From Promethearchaeati archaeon (lineage in GTDB: Archaea; Asgardarchaeota; Heimdallarchaeia; JABLTI01): a stretch of 64,000 bases of DNA. Where the stretch lies: NCBI GenBank assembly GCA_013166835.1, contig JABLTI010000001.1:1-64000 (forward strand). Reading direction: 5' to 3'. Shown here piece after piece: positions 46,752 through 55,161 of the stretch. The position numbers were made by a program, and so were the translations under genes. Under the pieces are notes generated by a model, which saw only the letters and a list, made by a program, of their open reading frames with translations, ran no database searches and was not told the origin of the DNA. Within the stretch, counting starts at the first letter, position 1. Every line of letters begins with the position of its first letter.

Positions 46752-47528
46752 TCACTCATCCATAGGAGTATAAGGACCAGCTGTTTCTCCACCATCGATA
46801 GCTATAGCTTGGCCAGTAATATAGGCTGCTTCTTTTGAAGCCAAGAACGCGAATAACCCCGCAACTTCTGCAGGTTCAGCATGACGTTGCAAAGGAATTT
46901 TAGCATTGACTACTTCTAACATTTCGGGAGTATATTCAGCTTTTTGCATCGGGGTTAAAACATAGCCAGGACAAATAGCATTAACTCTCAACCAGGGAGC
47001 AAATTCCAAGGCCAAAGTTTTAGCTAAAAGCATAACACCTGCTTTGGAGCTGTTATAGTCAGCGTAATATGCATGCCCTTCCATTCCATTTGTTGAGGCT
47101 GTTAACAAAACTACTCCAGAACGCTGCTTCTTCATTCGAAGAATTGCTTCTTTCGAACAAAGAAACATTCCATCAAGATTAACCCGGAGAACCTTGGACC
47201 ATTGTTCATAATCAATTTTTAGAAAAGGATTACGGAAACTAACTCCAGCGTTAGAAATTAGGATATCAATACCCCCAAGGAGTTCATCCACTTGTTTGAA
47301 TGCTTGCTCAACATCCTTAGGATTGCTCACATCAGCAAGCACTCCACCTGCTAATTCAGGAATTTCATCTGCTGCTCTATCTAGAGCTTCCTGATCCCAA
47401 TCAATAATAACAACCTTGGATTTTTCAGCAATAAAACGTTCTGCCGTTGCAAACCCAATACCACTTGCCCCACCAGTTATGACAACTCTTTTCCCTTCAA
47501 GATCTTTGTAAATACCCAATTTTATCAC
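46752..47528 (-). CDS. SDR-family dehydrogenase
   Basis: 258 aa, classical SDR: TGGASGIGFATA, SNAGVS, catalytic YNSSK, and a C-terminal GQAIAIDGG. Strand 2 ends VVIIDWDQE, again pointing to NAD(H). First gene of the five-gene set. It starts at GTG 47528 or TTG 47519 (the GGTGTGAT before the latter resembles a ribosome-binding site). A TATA-like TTTAATAAAAATATT at about 47545-47557 on the minus strand could drive the operon. Confidence 0.88.
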   Translation of the reverse strand: MIKLGIYKDLEGKRVVITGGASGIGFATAERFIAEKSKVVIIDWDQEALDRAADEIPELAGGVLADVSNPKDVEQAFKQVDELLGGIDILISNAGVSFRNPFLKIDYEQWSKVLRVNLDGMFLCSKEAILRMKKQRSGVVLLTASTNGMEGHAYYADYNSSKAGVMLLAKTLALEFAPWLRVNAICPGYVLTPMQKAEYTPEMLEVVNAKIPLQRHAEPAEVAGLFAFLASKEAAYITGQAIAIDGGETAGPYTPMDE

Positions 47529-47664
47529 ACCATGGTTTTGGATTGAATATTTTTATTAAAGCATTTCCAACAGCTATTCAAAACCACTACCCTCTTTGAA
47601 AGCAGCAACAGTTTAAAGAATTTATGATGAAAAAGGAGAACTTAATGTAAGAAGAATTAGATGT

Positions 47665-47790
47665 ATCCCTCAGAAAACGAGGGACACACAGTCCAAAAAG
47701 AATATTTGATCAGCTCAAATATTCGCAGAGTTGGTCCTAGAAAGGAATTATTTTGCCGGGGGGCGACAAAAGTAGACCTTGTGTGCCAAT
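47665..47790. ncRNA. Candidate structured RNA or hairpin element, strand undecided
   Basis: The gap 47529-48009 has no convincing ORF but holds a foldable island. TCCCTC/GAGGGA forms a hairpin at 47666-47684. GAATATTTGA/TCAAATATTC forms a 10-bp perfect stem around TCAGC at about 47700-47724. GG-A-CACACA near 47682 can pair with TGTGTGCC near 47781 as a closing stem. A G-rich TTTTGCCGGGGGGCGACAAAA-like hairpin lies at about 47751-47772. TATA-like boxes flank it on both strands (GTTTAAAG near 47611; minus-strand AATATATTT near 47849). It does not match SRP RNA or RNase P RNA as I know them. Confidence 0.4.
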
Positions 47791-48009
47791 CTCTGATGTA
47801 GATATGGTTTCTCATTTCCTTTAAAAATCTCACTTCAACATCCAAATATATTGAAAGAAAAAAAATCCAGAAATTATTTGTAAAAATAACTAGAAATCTA
47901 TTTGAATTATGAACTTTCAAAAATAAGAAAAGAATTAAAAGTAATTACAGAGAGAAAGATAATAGTAAATAACCAATATATCGTATAAAACTAATATGGT
48001 GAAAATATT

Positions 48010-48333
48010 ATGACCGAAGAATCCGACTATTTCCATTTGTACATGAATACTGTTTCAGGTACACCCGAGCCGATCATACGTGGTGTCCTCTTGTTCTTCA
48101 AGAGCATTTTTTCAAACGAAGAATTATCCAGTATGGAGCGAGATATTTCACATCAAGATGCCTACAGTTTAGTTAGCACACAAAAGATCCTTAGCTCTCA
48201 ATACGGTGTTGGTGATGAGACCATACGACAAATTTTGCAATTAATGAATAAAAAGTTCAAAGAAGCTATTGAAAAGAAAGAGATTACCTCTCGCAAACTT
48301 GACTTTATTCGAAACGTCAAGAAGAAACATTAG
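48010..48333 (+). CDS. Small unknown protein, possibly helix-turn-helix
   Basis: 107 aa, mainly alpha-helical and charged. A stretch LSSQYGVGDETIRQILQLMNKKF (near 63) resembles the second and third helices of an HTH domain, but the match is weak. Start ATG with GGTGAAA upstream and a TATA-like CAATATAT about 40 bp before it. Separated from its convergent neighbour by a hairpin. Family not recognised. Confidence 0.6.
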   Translation: MTEESDYFHLYMNTVSGTPEPIIRGVLLFFKSIFSNEELSSMERDISHQDAYSLVSTQKILSSQYGVGDETIRQILQLMNKKFKEAIEKKEITSRKLDFIRNVKKKH

Positions 48334-48348
48334 ATTCTATTTATTTAT

Positions 48349-48380
48349 GAAAGAGAAGGGAAAAAAATCCCCCTCCTTTC
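48349..48380. terminator. Bidirectional hairpin between convergent unknown genes
   Basis: GAAAGAGAAGGGA and TCCCCCTCCTTTC pair with a few mismatches around an A-rich loop. It lies between the stops of the 107-aa gene (+) and the 363-aa gene (-). Confidence 0.4.
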
Positions 48381-48425
48381 ACGCATAGTATTTGACCAAG
48401 AACGGTTCATTAATTGATTTTTCTT

Positions 48426-49517
48426 TTATTTTTCATTACTTTCAGGAAAGAGGTTGTTCTCTTTCAGTTTATTTCTTAGATTAAATTCTGACCAAAATGT
48501 ATAGGCAAGTGATCTAATAGGTATTGCTTCTTCTGGCTCTTCAGTATTTGAGCTTTCGACGAGGAAGAGTGTCAGCCATCCTGGTACAGATTCAGGATTG
48601 CGGAAATTGTAATCGAATTTTTCTTTTGCGAAATGCTTGGCGATGGACCAGATTATTAACCTCGAAGCGAAATCCAAATCTTGATGTTTGATTAATTTAG
48701 ATAATGCTTTTTTGAGGTCTTTTGATGAAGTGAAACTCGTGATGTACTTCTGGGTCATTGAAACAATTTCTAAATAATCTTTATTTCCGGAGATGATTGG
48801 GTCTTTCTTTAGCCGATTTAAGTTGTTTATCACGTTCAAATAGAAAACTCGTAAATCGTTTCCTTCTTTTTCAGGTTTTTTTACAAGAAGATTCCAAGCA
48901 ATCAAGTCGTTTTCTGCTTTTGCTATTTCGAAGAGCTTGATCATTCTTTGATAATCAAATCGTTTATTGATCTCTTCAAGTAGCTCTTTAGTGAATTTTC
49001 TGCCATTCTTTCTACAAAACGATTTAAAGATAGCAAGAATAAATCCTCTTCTTTTTCTGGGAGTGAGTTTAAGTTCTCCTCGTTCTTTCACGTATTTCTC
49101 CACTTTAGGGATAATCCTATAGCAGAAATCTTCTACTTCTCGAATTAATTCCACCGGGAAGAAGTCTCTTAGGAGATCAAAATCCTCTCGTATAGCTGTT
49201 GCTGTCTTATCATTCTTGCGAATGTATTCTAGCATACTAAAATAGCTTCTATCTTTATGCTCTTTCTTGAGAATTTTTTTGAGATTCTCTTTTGAAACAT
49301 ATGACCCTAGTTGTATTTTACTTCTATAGGGTTTCACGCTTCTATCTGCTCGATTGAAGCTTACCAATTCAGCAGTTCTTTCCTTTTCAATATTTCCTTT
49401 CTTTTCTTTTCCACTCTCTTCGTAATTTGCCACATCAATCTTTGAAAAATCAATCCCAACAGGTAGTCTGGTGCTGCTGAAGTTTTCGTTGGAATAATTG
49501 ATTGTGTTTTTGGACAT
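48426..49517 (-). CDS. Unknown 363-aa helical protein with a cyclin-like stretch
   Basis: Soluble, Lys-rich, all-alpha in character. After an unordered-looking N-terminus of about 75 residues, the part VEDFCYRIIPKVEKYV..LTPRKRRGFILAIFKSFCRKNGR (near 125-175) recalls the cyclin-like repeats of archaeal TFB (RSPxGxAAAxIYIAxR), but no zinc ribbon is present and similarity is only by eye. ATG with CGAGGA upstream. The DNA in front of it is an unusual 490-bp T-rich spacer. Function unknown. Confidence 0.6.
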   Translation of the reverse strand: MSKNTINYSNENFSSTRLPVGIDFSKIDVANYEESGKEKKGNIEKERTAELVSFNRADRSVKPYRSKIQLGSYVSKENLKKILKKEHKDRSYFSMLEYIRKNDKTATAIREDFDLLRDFFPVELIREVEDFCYRIIPKVEKYVKERGELKLTPRKRRGFILAIFKSFCRKNGRKFTKELLEEINKRFDYQRMIKLFEIAKAENDLIAWNLLVKKPEKEGNDLRVFYLNVINNLNRLKKDPIISGNKDYLEIVSMTQKYITSFTSSKDLKKALSKLIKHQDLDFASRLIIWSIAKHFAKEKFDYNFRNPESVPGWLTLFLVESSNTEEPEEAIPIRSLAYTFWSEFNLRNKLKENNLFPESNEK

Positions 49518-50007
49518 TTTTTTGATCCTCGTTGTTCTTTTCTAAGTTATAACTCTCGAAGATTAATCATAAGACTTCTCGAAGAAATTTTTTTCTTCCT
49601 TGTTTTCGCACCACGTTTTCTTTATGTCTTTCTTTTCCGAAAAGGTCTTTTTTGTCGGGTTATTTTTCCCAATACGGTCGTATTCTCTATTTTAATTTTG
49701 AAAGGAGTCTTTTCCAAGGTATTTTTTTCCCTATAAATTTATAGTGTGAAAGAAACTTTGCAAATTTATAAAAAAAATAATGCATTAATTTTAGCAAGAT
49801 AATTCAATAATAAAAAAGAGTGATTTTCTCTAGGGAATAGTGGTTTTCTCAAGTATTCACTATCATTTTTTCTTTAAAAATCCCTCAAAAATTGTTTCTA
49901 GAGCATTTTCGGTTTCAATATGAAGAGGAGTACTTAATAATTCCAAGTAAAAATACACATTAAAGAACAAGTTTAGGTATATTATCATCCCCGGAGTCAA
50001 CAAGCCC
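49518..50007. other. 490-bp intergenic spacer with two palindromes
   Basis: No supported gene. The plus strand is strongly T-rich next to the 363-aa gene. AATACG-GT-CGTATT (49671-49684) and CTATAAATTTATAG (49731-49744) are perfect inverted repeats, and ATAGTG..CACTAT pairs near 49844-49865. The promoters of the two divergent genes must lie here. Nothing else recognisable. Confidence 0.5.
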
Positions 50008-50925
50008 ATGAGAAGAGAAAACATTCCTCTGAGAAATTTCCGGTTATCGGTGTTTCCCTTAATAATTGTAATAGAGTTTGCACTATCAATCTTGTTTCTT
50101 GTTATGCCGTATTTTGATTCTGAATTTGGAGCCTTATCTTATGGTTACTCTATCTTTTTCGGTTGGTTGTTGGCTGTCACTTCATTACTTGTTGTTATCG
50201 GGGCTCTTTTGCTTTTCCTCTCAACTTTCAATCTTACAAACTCACCTGCTAAAGAGTTCTTTCACTCAGAGAAAAAGATGCAACTAATTGGTTTCTCTAC
50301 AATTTTTGTTATCTTTCTACAAATTGTCTCTTTAGCTATAACTCAAATATATTACGCTCTTTTCTACCCGGATCTTACTTCCATTTATCTCCTTATTCTA
50401 GCATTAAGCTTGTTTCTCCCTGTTCTCCTCTACTTTATAGCTAATTTCGAAATCAAATCAGAAACAACCTATGCTCTTTCCAAAGAAACCCCCACAAGAA
50501 TAAAACTAACAGCACTCTGGTTGATTTTCCTAATTGGTGTTATGCAAATTTTCGCAACTGAATGGGCTATTCTAGTAGTTGGTTTAATTATTTTGGTTGG
50601 CACTTATTTCTTCTTTTTCCTCAATCGTTTTGCAGTCTCACTTATGCCAATAATTTTGTTGATTCATTTTGCTTTCAGTGTATTAATGGCTGTCTTATCT
50701 TTCGTCAATCTGAGTAATCTTATTGAGACAATAGAATCTCTTGGGTACAATTTTGGAACTACACAAGCGATAATCATGTCCGTTGTAGTTTTAATTATCC
50801 CTGGAATAATTTCCTTAATTCTAGGCCAATCATTCTTTAGGAGATGGCTTCTTGAATGGGTTAGGAGTGTGCACCCCGAACCTGAAATGGAAATACAATT
50901 AGAATACGTCGGAGATGAAGATTAG
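50008..50925 (+). CDS. Multi-pass membrane protein, unknown
   Basis: 305 aa with about 8-9 hydrophobic helices. Short basic cytosolic ends (MRRENIPLRNFR) and an acidic tail (EPEMEIQLEYVGDED). No conserved motif recognised. CCGGAG precedes the ATG. Its stop directly abuts the convergent ferric-reductase-like gene. Confidence 0.65.
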   Translation: MRRENIPLRNFRLSVFPLIIVIEFALSILFLVMPYFDSEFGALSYGYSIFFGWLLAVTSLLVVIGALLLFLSTFNLTNSPAKEFFHSEKKMQLIGFSTIFVIFLQIVSLAITQIYYALFYPDLTSIYLLILALSLFLPVLLYFIANFEIKSETTYALSKETPTRIKLTALWLIFLIGVMQIFATEWAILVVGLIILVGTYFFFFLNRFAVSLMPIILLIHFAFSVLMAVLSFVNLSNLIETIESLGYNFGTTQAIIMSVVVLIIPGIISLILGQSFFRRWLLEWVRSVHPEPEMEIQLEYVGDED

Positions 50926-51621
50926 TCACTCTTCTTCTACTTTCAATTCTTCCTCTGTTTCCTCTTGTTTTGCTTTTCTCTTTTGTTTTAATTTGTATAA
51001 TTGGATTCTCTTCAGCGTAAATGTAGCCATTGTCATTGTTGTCATTACCAGAAACATCAGTGTCATTATGAAACCTGGAACATTGCCACTAATAGGTCCA
51101 ATGAACCCGTAGAAATCAGAACCATTCATTATCCCGTGTACAACACCAAATATTAGTGCAATATAGTTGAGCGCATGCATCCACCGCCAGCCTTTTTTGA
51201 AGCCTTTTCTAATTAGTGCTCCAATTACTGCTATATAGATGATAATTAATGCGGGTCTTCCTGCTAGCAACCAAAAATCAAATGCTGATGTAAATACTGG
51301 AAGAAACACCCTTGCTCCTTCTCTTGCAGTAGTAGCAATTGCTCTTTCAATTGCAAAAAGCACAGGATGAAGAGTTATCATAGTTAACCCAAAGATCGTT
51401 AAGTAATGATGGATTTTTAGGAAAGGAACTTTGAAGATCTTGTACAATTCCTTCTGGAAAGGGGTGATCATTGAAGCAACAAACATAGAAGTCAGACCTA
51501 GTAGTGCGAATAACCGAATTAGTATTCCCAAACCTCCTATTGAGTTCAATAGGAAAAGAATAATTATGGCAGTAAAAAGACTACCAATGCTTGCTAAAAA
51601 CACATATCCTTCTTTTTTCAT
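50926..51621 (-). CDS. Ferric reductase-like transmembrane haem protein
   Basis: 231 aa with about 6 helices. Paired histidines placed for haem ligation: KIHHYLTIFG and TLHPVLF in one region, WMHALNYIALIFGVVHGI in another, as in the Ferric_reduct/MsrQ/YedZ group. There is no FAD/NAD domain, so an electron donor partner is needed. The acidic/basic C-terminal tail (KLKQKRKAKQEETEEE) is cytosolic. It would move electrons across the membrane. Confidence 0.8.
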   Translation of the reverse strand: MKKEGYVFLASIGSLFTAIIILFLLNSIGGLGILIRLFALLGLTSMFVASMITPFQKELYKIFKVPFLKIHHYLTIFGLTMITLHPVLFAIERAIATTAREGARVFLPVFTSAFDFWLLAGRPALIIIYIAVIGALIRKGFKKGWRWMHALNYIALIFGVVHGIMNGSDFYGFIGPISGNVPGFIMTLMFLVMTTMTMATFTLKRIQLYKLKQKRKAKQEETEEELKVEEE

Positions 51622-51707
51622 ATTGGAATAGTACCCCCAGTTTTTATTAAATTTTTTAGCAAAAAACTAAAAACCCATCATTCTAGTGTAGTTTTGATGT
51701 GATAAAA

Positions 51708-52607
51708 ATGACTGATTATCTAATTGTATTGAATAAGGATGAAGATACTGTTTCTTTTGTGGATGAACCTAAAAGAAAAATTGTTAAAACTGTCAAAGTA
51801 GGACGAAGCCCACATGAAGTGTCTGTAACTCCAGATGGGCTCAAAGCGTACATTAGTTGTGCCGGAGCAAACACTGTTGAAGTTTTTGATATGAAAACTC
51901 TTGAGAAAGTAACAATAATAGAACACAAAGAATTCCGCTTTCCTCATGAAAGCAAGATCCTTCCAGATGGATCCAAAGTTATTCTTGCGAGCACGTACGC
52001 AAATAAAGTCTTCATCATTGACACAAAAACTGATGAAGTCGTCAAAATTATTGACGCTAAGAGAATGAGTCATATGGTAGCCTTAGCTCCTGATGGTTTA
52101 AAGGCTTATATCAGCAATATTGGTTTTAATTCTGTATCTGTATTGGATACCAAAACATTCGAATGGATTACCCACATTCCAGTGGGTCGAAGTCCAGAAG
52201 GTATTGATGTTAGTCCAGATGGAAAATGGTTGTATTGTGCTAATCAAGACGATGATATCGTTTATGCTATTGACACTAGCAACAATTCTTTGCAAGCAAT
52301 TATTCATCTCGATAAAGTCCCAATTCGCGTAACTTTTAGCCCTGATGGCAAATATGCTTTTGTTCCCAATCGTGAAGGTGGAACTCTCTCTGTTGTTCTA
52401 GTGGAAACTCATCGTGAAATTAAACGCATTCCAGTTGGGTTGTGGGCTGGAGGAACTGTTTTTAATGCAGATGGCTCTCTTAGCTACGTTGCCAACAACA
52501 AAACGAATGATATCTCAGTTATTGATGTAAAAACATTGAAAGTAATTGATACAATAGATGTTGGTCTTCATCCTGACGGTATGGCTTTTTGTAGAGTCAA
52601 GGATTAA
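51708..52607 (+). CDS. YVTN-type seven-bladed beta-propeller protein
   Basis: About 299 aa of six to seven repeats of about 42 residues, each with a PDG-(x)-AY and V-x-DTKT pattern (SVTPDGLKAYISC, ALAPDGLKAYISN, DVSPDGKWLYCAN, TFSPDGKYAFVPN). YVTN/NHL-like propellers are protein-binding platforms. No signal peptide is seen, so it is probably cytosolic, unlike many archaeal surface-layer YVTN proteins. The ATG 51708 with GATGTGAT upstream is preferred to the GTG 51699. It precedes a ferredoxin-nitroreductase by 28 nt. Confidence 0.83.
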   Translation: MTDYLIVLNKDEDTVSFVDEPKRKIVKTVKVGRSPHEVSVTPDGLKAYISCAGANTVEVFDMKTLEKVTIIEHKEFRFPHESKILPDGSKVILASTYANKVFIIDTKTDEVVKIIDAKRMSHMVALAPDGLKAYISNIGFNSVSVLDTKTFEWITHIPVGRSPEGIDVSPDGKWLYCANQDDDIVYAIDTSNNSLQAIIHLDKVPIRVTFSPDGKYAFVPNREGGTLSVVLVETHREIKRIPVGLWAGGTVFNADGSLSYVANNKTNDISVIDVKTLKVIDTIDVGLHPDGMAFCRVKD

Positions 52608-52635
52608 AGGAAAAACCAATTTAGGTGTTACTGAA

Positions 52636-53517
52636 ATGGATGACAGAATAGTAGTAAGTCGTGATGATTGCTCCGGGTGTGAGACGTGCATTGATCTTTG
52701 TCCTCGTGATTGTTTTCATCTTGATCCTAAGAACATAGCTGTTTATACTTCCACTCGTTGTCGAGATTGTTATCATTGTATCGCTTCTTGCCCAGAAGCT
52801 GCTATTAGTCATAGAGATTTGCCTGTGGAAGACTTTCAACTCATTGCTGACAGCCTTAATCCGGATTACAAAGATGGTGATCAAACCCACTCATTTTTGA
52901 AATCCATTCGTAGTACAAGAAATTTCTTGGAAAAACCGATTGAGCTAGAAATTATGGAGAAACTGATTGATGTCACGAGATATTCTCCAACTGGTCATCA
53001 TTCTCAGAATGTTGAGTTAACTTTAGTCTCTGAACCAAAAACAATTCAACAATTGAAAGATGTCAGTGCTGAGACAATTGTTTCTTTTCTTAAGAAAATC
53101 GACAATCCATTTTACCGTTTCCTTGCTCATCTTGTTGGTAAAGGCAAAACAATTCGGAAAGCTCAGAAAACAAGGCATCGATTTGTTCGAATGCTTGAAG
53201 GATTTCAAGAAGGGACAGATTACCTTTTCCACGGAGCTCCTGCAGTTGTAGTTTTCCATTCGAATAAAGACGGCACTACACCTGGGGATAATTGTAATAT
53301 TGCTGCAACTTATCTCAGTATCCTTGCAAACAACTATGGTCTTGGTACTTGTTTTATTGGTTACTTAACTTATTACGCCAAGTACAACCCAGATATACGT
53401 GACATATTAAAAATTCCAAAAGACAATCAAATCTATCAAGTTTTAATTGTTGGGTATCCAAAGCATGAGTTTCGTACTTTTGTCTCCAGAGACCAGCCAA
53501 AAATTAATTTGGTATAA
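52636..53517 (+). CDS. Ferredoxin-nitroreductase fusion
   Basis: About 293 aa. The N-terminal 2x[4Fe-4S] ferredoxin has CSGCETCIDLCP and CRDCYHCIASCP. From about residue 75 an FMN nitroreductase domain begins (IRSTRNFLEKPIEL, RYSPTGHHSQNVEL, and C-terminal LGTCFIGYLTYYAKYN). Such fusions reduce nitro or flavin-linked substrates with ferredoxin electrons. The track's start at 52558 overlaps the propeller gene; the ATG 52636, with TTAGGTG just upstream, is preferred. Confidence 0.9.
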   Translation: MDDRIVVSRDDCSGCETCIDLCPRDCFHLDPKNIAVYTSTRCRDCYHCIASCPEAAISHRDLPVEDFQLIADSLNPDYKDGDQTHSFLKSIRSTRNFLEKPIELEIMEKLIDVTRYSPTGHHSQNVELTLVSEPKTIQQLKDVSAETIVSFLKKIDNPFYRFLAHLVGKGKTIRKAQKTRHRFVRMLEGFQEGTDYLFHGAPAVVVFHSNKDGTTPGDNCNIAATYLSILANNYGLGTCFIGYLTYYAKYNPDIRDILKIPKDNQIYQVLIVGYPKHEFRTFVSRDQPKINLV

Positions 53518-53529
53518 AAGGAATTGATC

Positions 53530-54117
53530 GTGAGTAAAATGACAGACCTAAAGAAATTCCTAGATGAAAACAAAGAGAAAATCCATGATATATTAAATCA
53601 CATGTGGCATACTATCGAGCGAATTGCTATTCGATTAGAAGGCAAAATACCTGATATTGACTTAGATAATTCCCATGGAAACTTCATTGAATTAGCTGAT
53701 GGGTGGATAGAGTCGTATTATGCTAATCCCAGCATTGTCTTTCCCTTTGGTGAAATTGGTTATTCATTAGATGGTTTATTCTGTGTATTTTCAATTGATA
53801 CTAAGAAAATAAATGAGGATCTTATAGTCAAAGTAACAAAACTTTCTCGAGATAATGAGTTAATTACTTGTCAGATTTATGGTTTAGACGATTGCTTCAC
53901 GACTTTGTATCATTCAAAAGATTCGGAGGATTTTGATGAGTTACTGAAATCCATCAAGAAATTGAAAGAAGATATCTTGCAACTCGAAATTTGTATTGAA
54001 GCTTTCCCTGAAGAAAATGATATGGAATCTTTCATTGAATCTTTACTGATATTTTATCAATATCTAGAAGAAAACAAAATCCTGGTAAAATTGCCAATGT
54101 ATGAAGCTGAGAAGTAA
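53530..54117 (+). CDS. Unknown conserved-looking soluble protein
   Basis: 195 aa, mixed alpha/beta with long N- and C-terminal helices and a central sheet (FVFPFGEIGYSLDGLFCVFSID-type). Acidic overall. Start is GTG 53530 (AAAGGA 7 nt upstream) or ATG 53539. Follows the ferredoxin-nitroreductase by 12 nt, so probably the same operon. Family not recognised with certainty. Confidence 0.6.
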   Translation: MSKMTDLKKFLDENKEKIHDILNHMWHTIERIAIRLEGKIPDIDLDNSHGNFIELADGWIESYYANPSIVFPFGEIGYSLDGLFCVFSIDTKKINEDLIVKVTKLSRDNELITCQIYGLDDCFTTLYHSKDSEDFDELLKSIKKLKEDILQLEICIEAFPEENDMESFIESLLIFYQYLEENKILVKLPMYEAEK

Positions 54118-54130
54118 GAAAAATTATAGT

Positions 54131-55066
54131 TTAGAAATTTCTTTCTTCTATACCTTTTTCTATTATTTCATTTGAACGTTTCTTTTGTTCAATAATGGCA
54201 TCACGAAACACTGCTTTGTCTATTGAGAAAAATTCTAGGTGCATATAGTTTAGTGTCAATGAAATATCAAAAATTGGATAACAAAATGCTTTAACAAATA
54301 CAAATCCAAATGTTACCCAGAGACCATAAATTTGTGAAAAATAGAAGCTTAATCCCCAAGGAAGAAGAACTCCTAGTGTTAAGAATATAATAAAGGAAGA
54401 AGTAACACGATAATAATTTTTTCGAGAGGCGTATTGCCAAGAAGTTTGTATTGCAGCTCCCACATGTAAATTGTCTCTACTCATTCCTGCGATGAACATT
54501 GATGTTTTGCTATAAAATATAAGTGGAAAAATAAGAGCTCCTATAATGAACATCCAAGAGAAAATATATGCATACATGAAACTACTTCCTTGCAGTATTA
54601 CTCCAAGAATGATCATTAAAGCTGGAAATGCTATCAAACCTGCGATAAACAACAAGAAAACAAATAGTTCTTTGGACTTTCTAAAGGATCTATCTAAACC
54701 CCAAAATAAATTTGCTTTTCCATTTTCTATCGTTTTCCAGCCTAAATTTGAAATTATAGAGCTTCTATAAACGAATATAATAATTGTTGGGATAATCATA
54801 ACAGAGAAGAGTGTTTGAAAGTTCTCTCTTGTTCCTAAATCCCCTCTGAACGAAAAAGAAACATTGAAAGCTGGTCCCCAAATAGCTGTTGTCGAAGGAG
54901 ATACTGAAAAAAATACAAGACGTGAAACGCCGAAAAATATGAGCTCAGGGATGAGTGCAATTAAAAAGAATTTGAGAAATTGTTTGCCATACACTTGAAA
55001 GGGTTTGTATAGCAATTCTACAAATTTAGCATTTTTGTATTTTATCCAACTCTTAGATTCTTCCAT
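54131..55066 (-). CDS. Six-helix membrane protein, unknown
   Basis: 311 aa with about 6 helices, two long loops near VSFSFRGDLGTRENF and GWKTIENGKANLFWGLDRSF, and a basic C-terminus. It resembles glycerophosphoryl diester phosphodiesterase-type or DUF-type membrane domains only in shape. It lies 95 nt downstream of the two protease genes on the same strand. No motif supports a function. Confidence 0.6.
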   Translation of the reverse strand: MEESKSWIKYKNAKFVELLYKPFQVYGKQFLKFFLIALIPELIFFGVSRLVFFSVSPSTTAIWGPAFNVSFSFRGDLGTRENFQTLFSVMIIPTIIIFVYRSSIISNLGWKTIENGKANLFWGLDRSFRKSKELFVFLLFIAGLIAFPALMIILGVILQGSSFMYAYIFSWMFIIGALIFPLIFYSKTSMFIAGMSRDNLHVGAAIQTSWQYASRKNYYRVTSSFIIFLTLGVLLPWGLSFYFSQIYGLWVTFGFVFVKAFCYPIFDISLTLNYMHLEFFSIDKAVFRDAIIEQKKRSNEIIEKGIEERNF

Positions 55067-55161
55067 TTTAACTACACACTATTTACAGCTGCTCTTTCTA
55101 AGTTGACAATTAATGCCTATAAAAAGAATACAATGAATCTTGTAAAATGTACATTCGTCTT

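Noticed and set aside
47640-47800. SRP RNA, RNase P RNA or C/D-box guide RNA in the 47.6-kb gap
   Set aside because: An ATGATGA C-box-like site occurs at about 47624, but no D box is properly placed, and the conserved SRP helix 8 and RNase P P4 sequences are absent.
47657-47920. 87-aa minus-strand ORF
   Set aside because: Low-complexity, aromatic, no ribosome-binding site, and it overlaps the foldable element; it looks like a chance frame.
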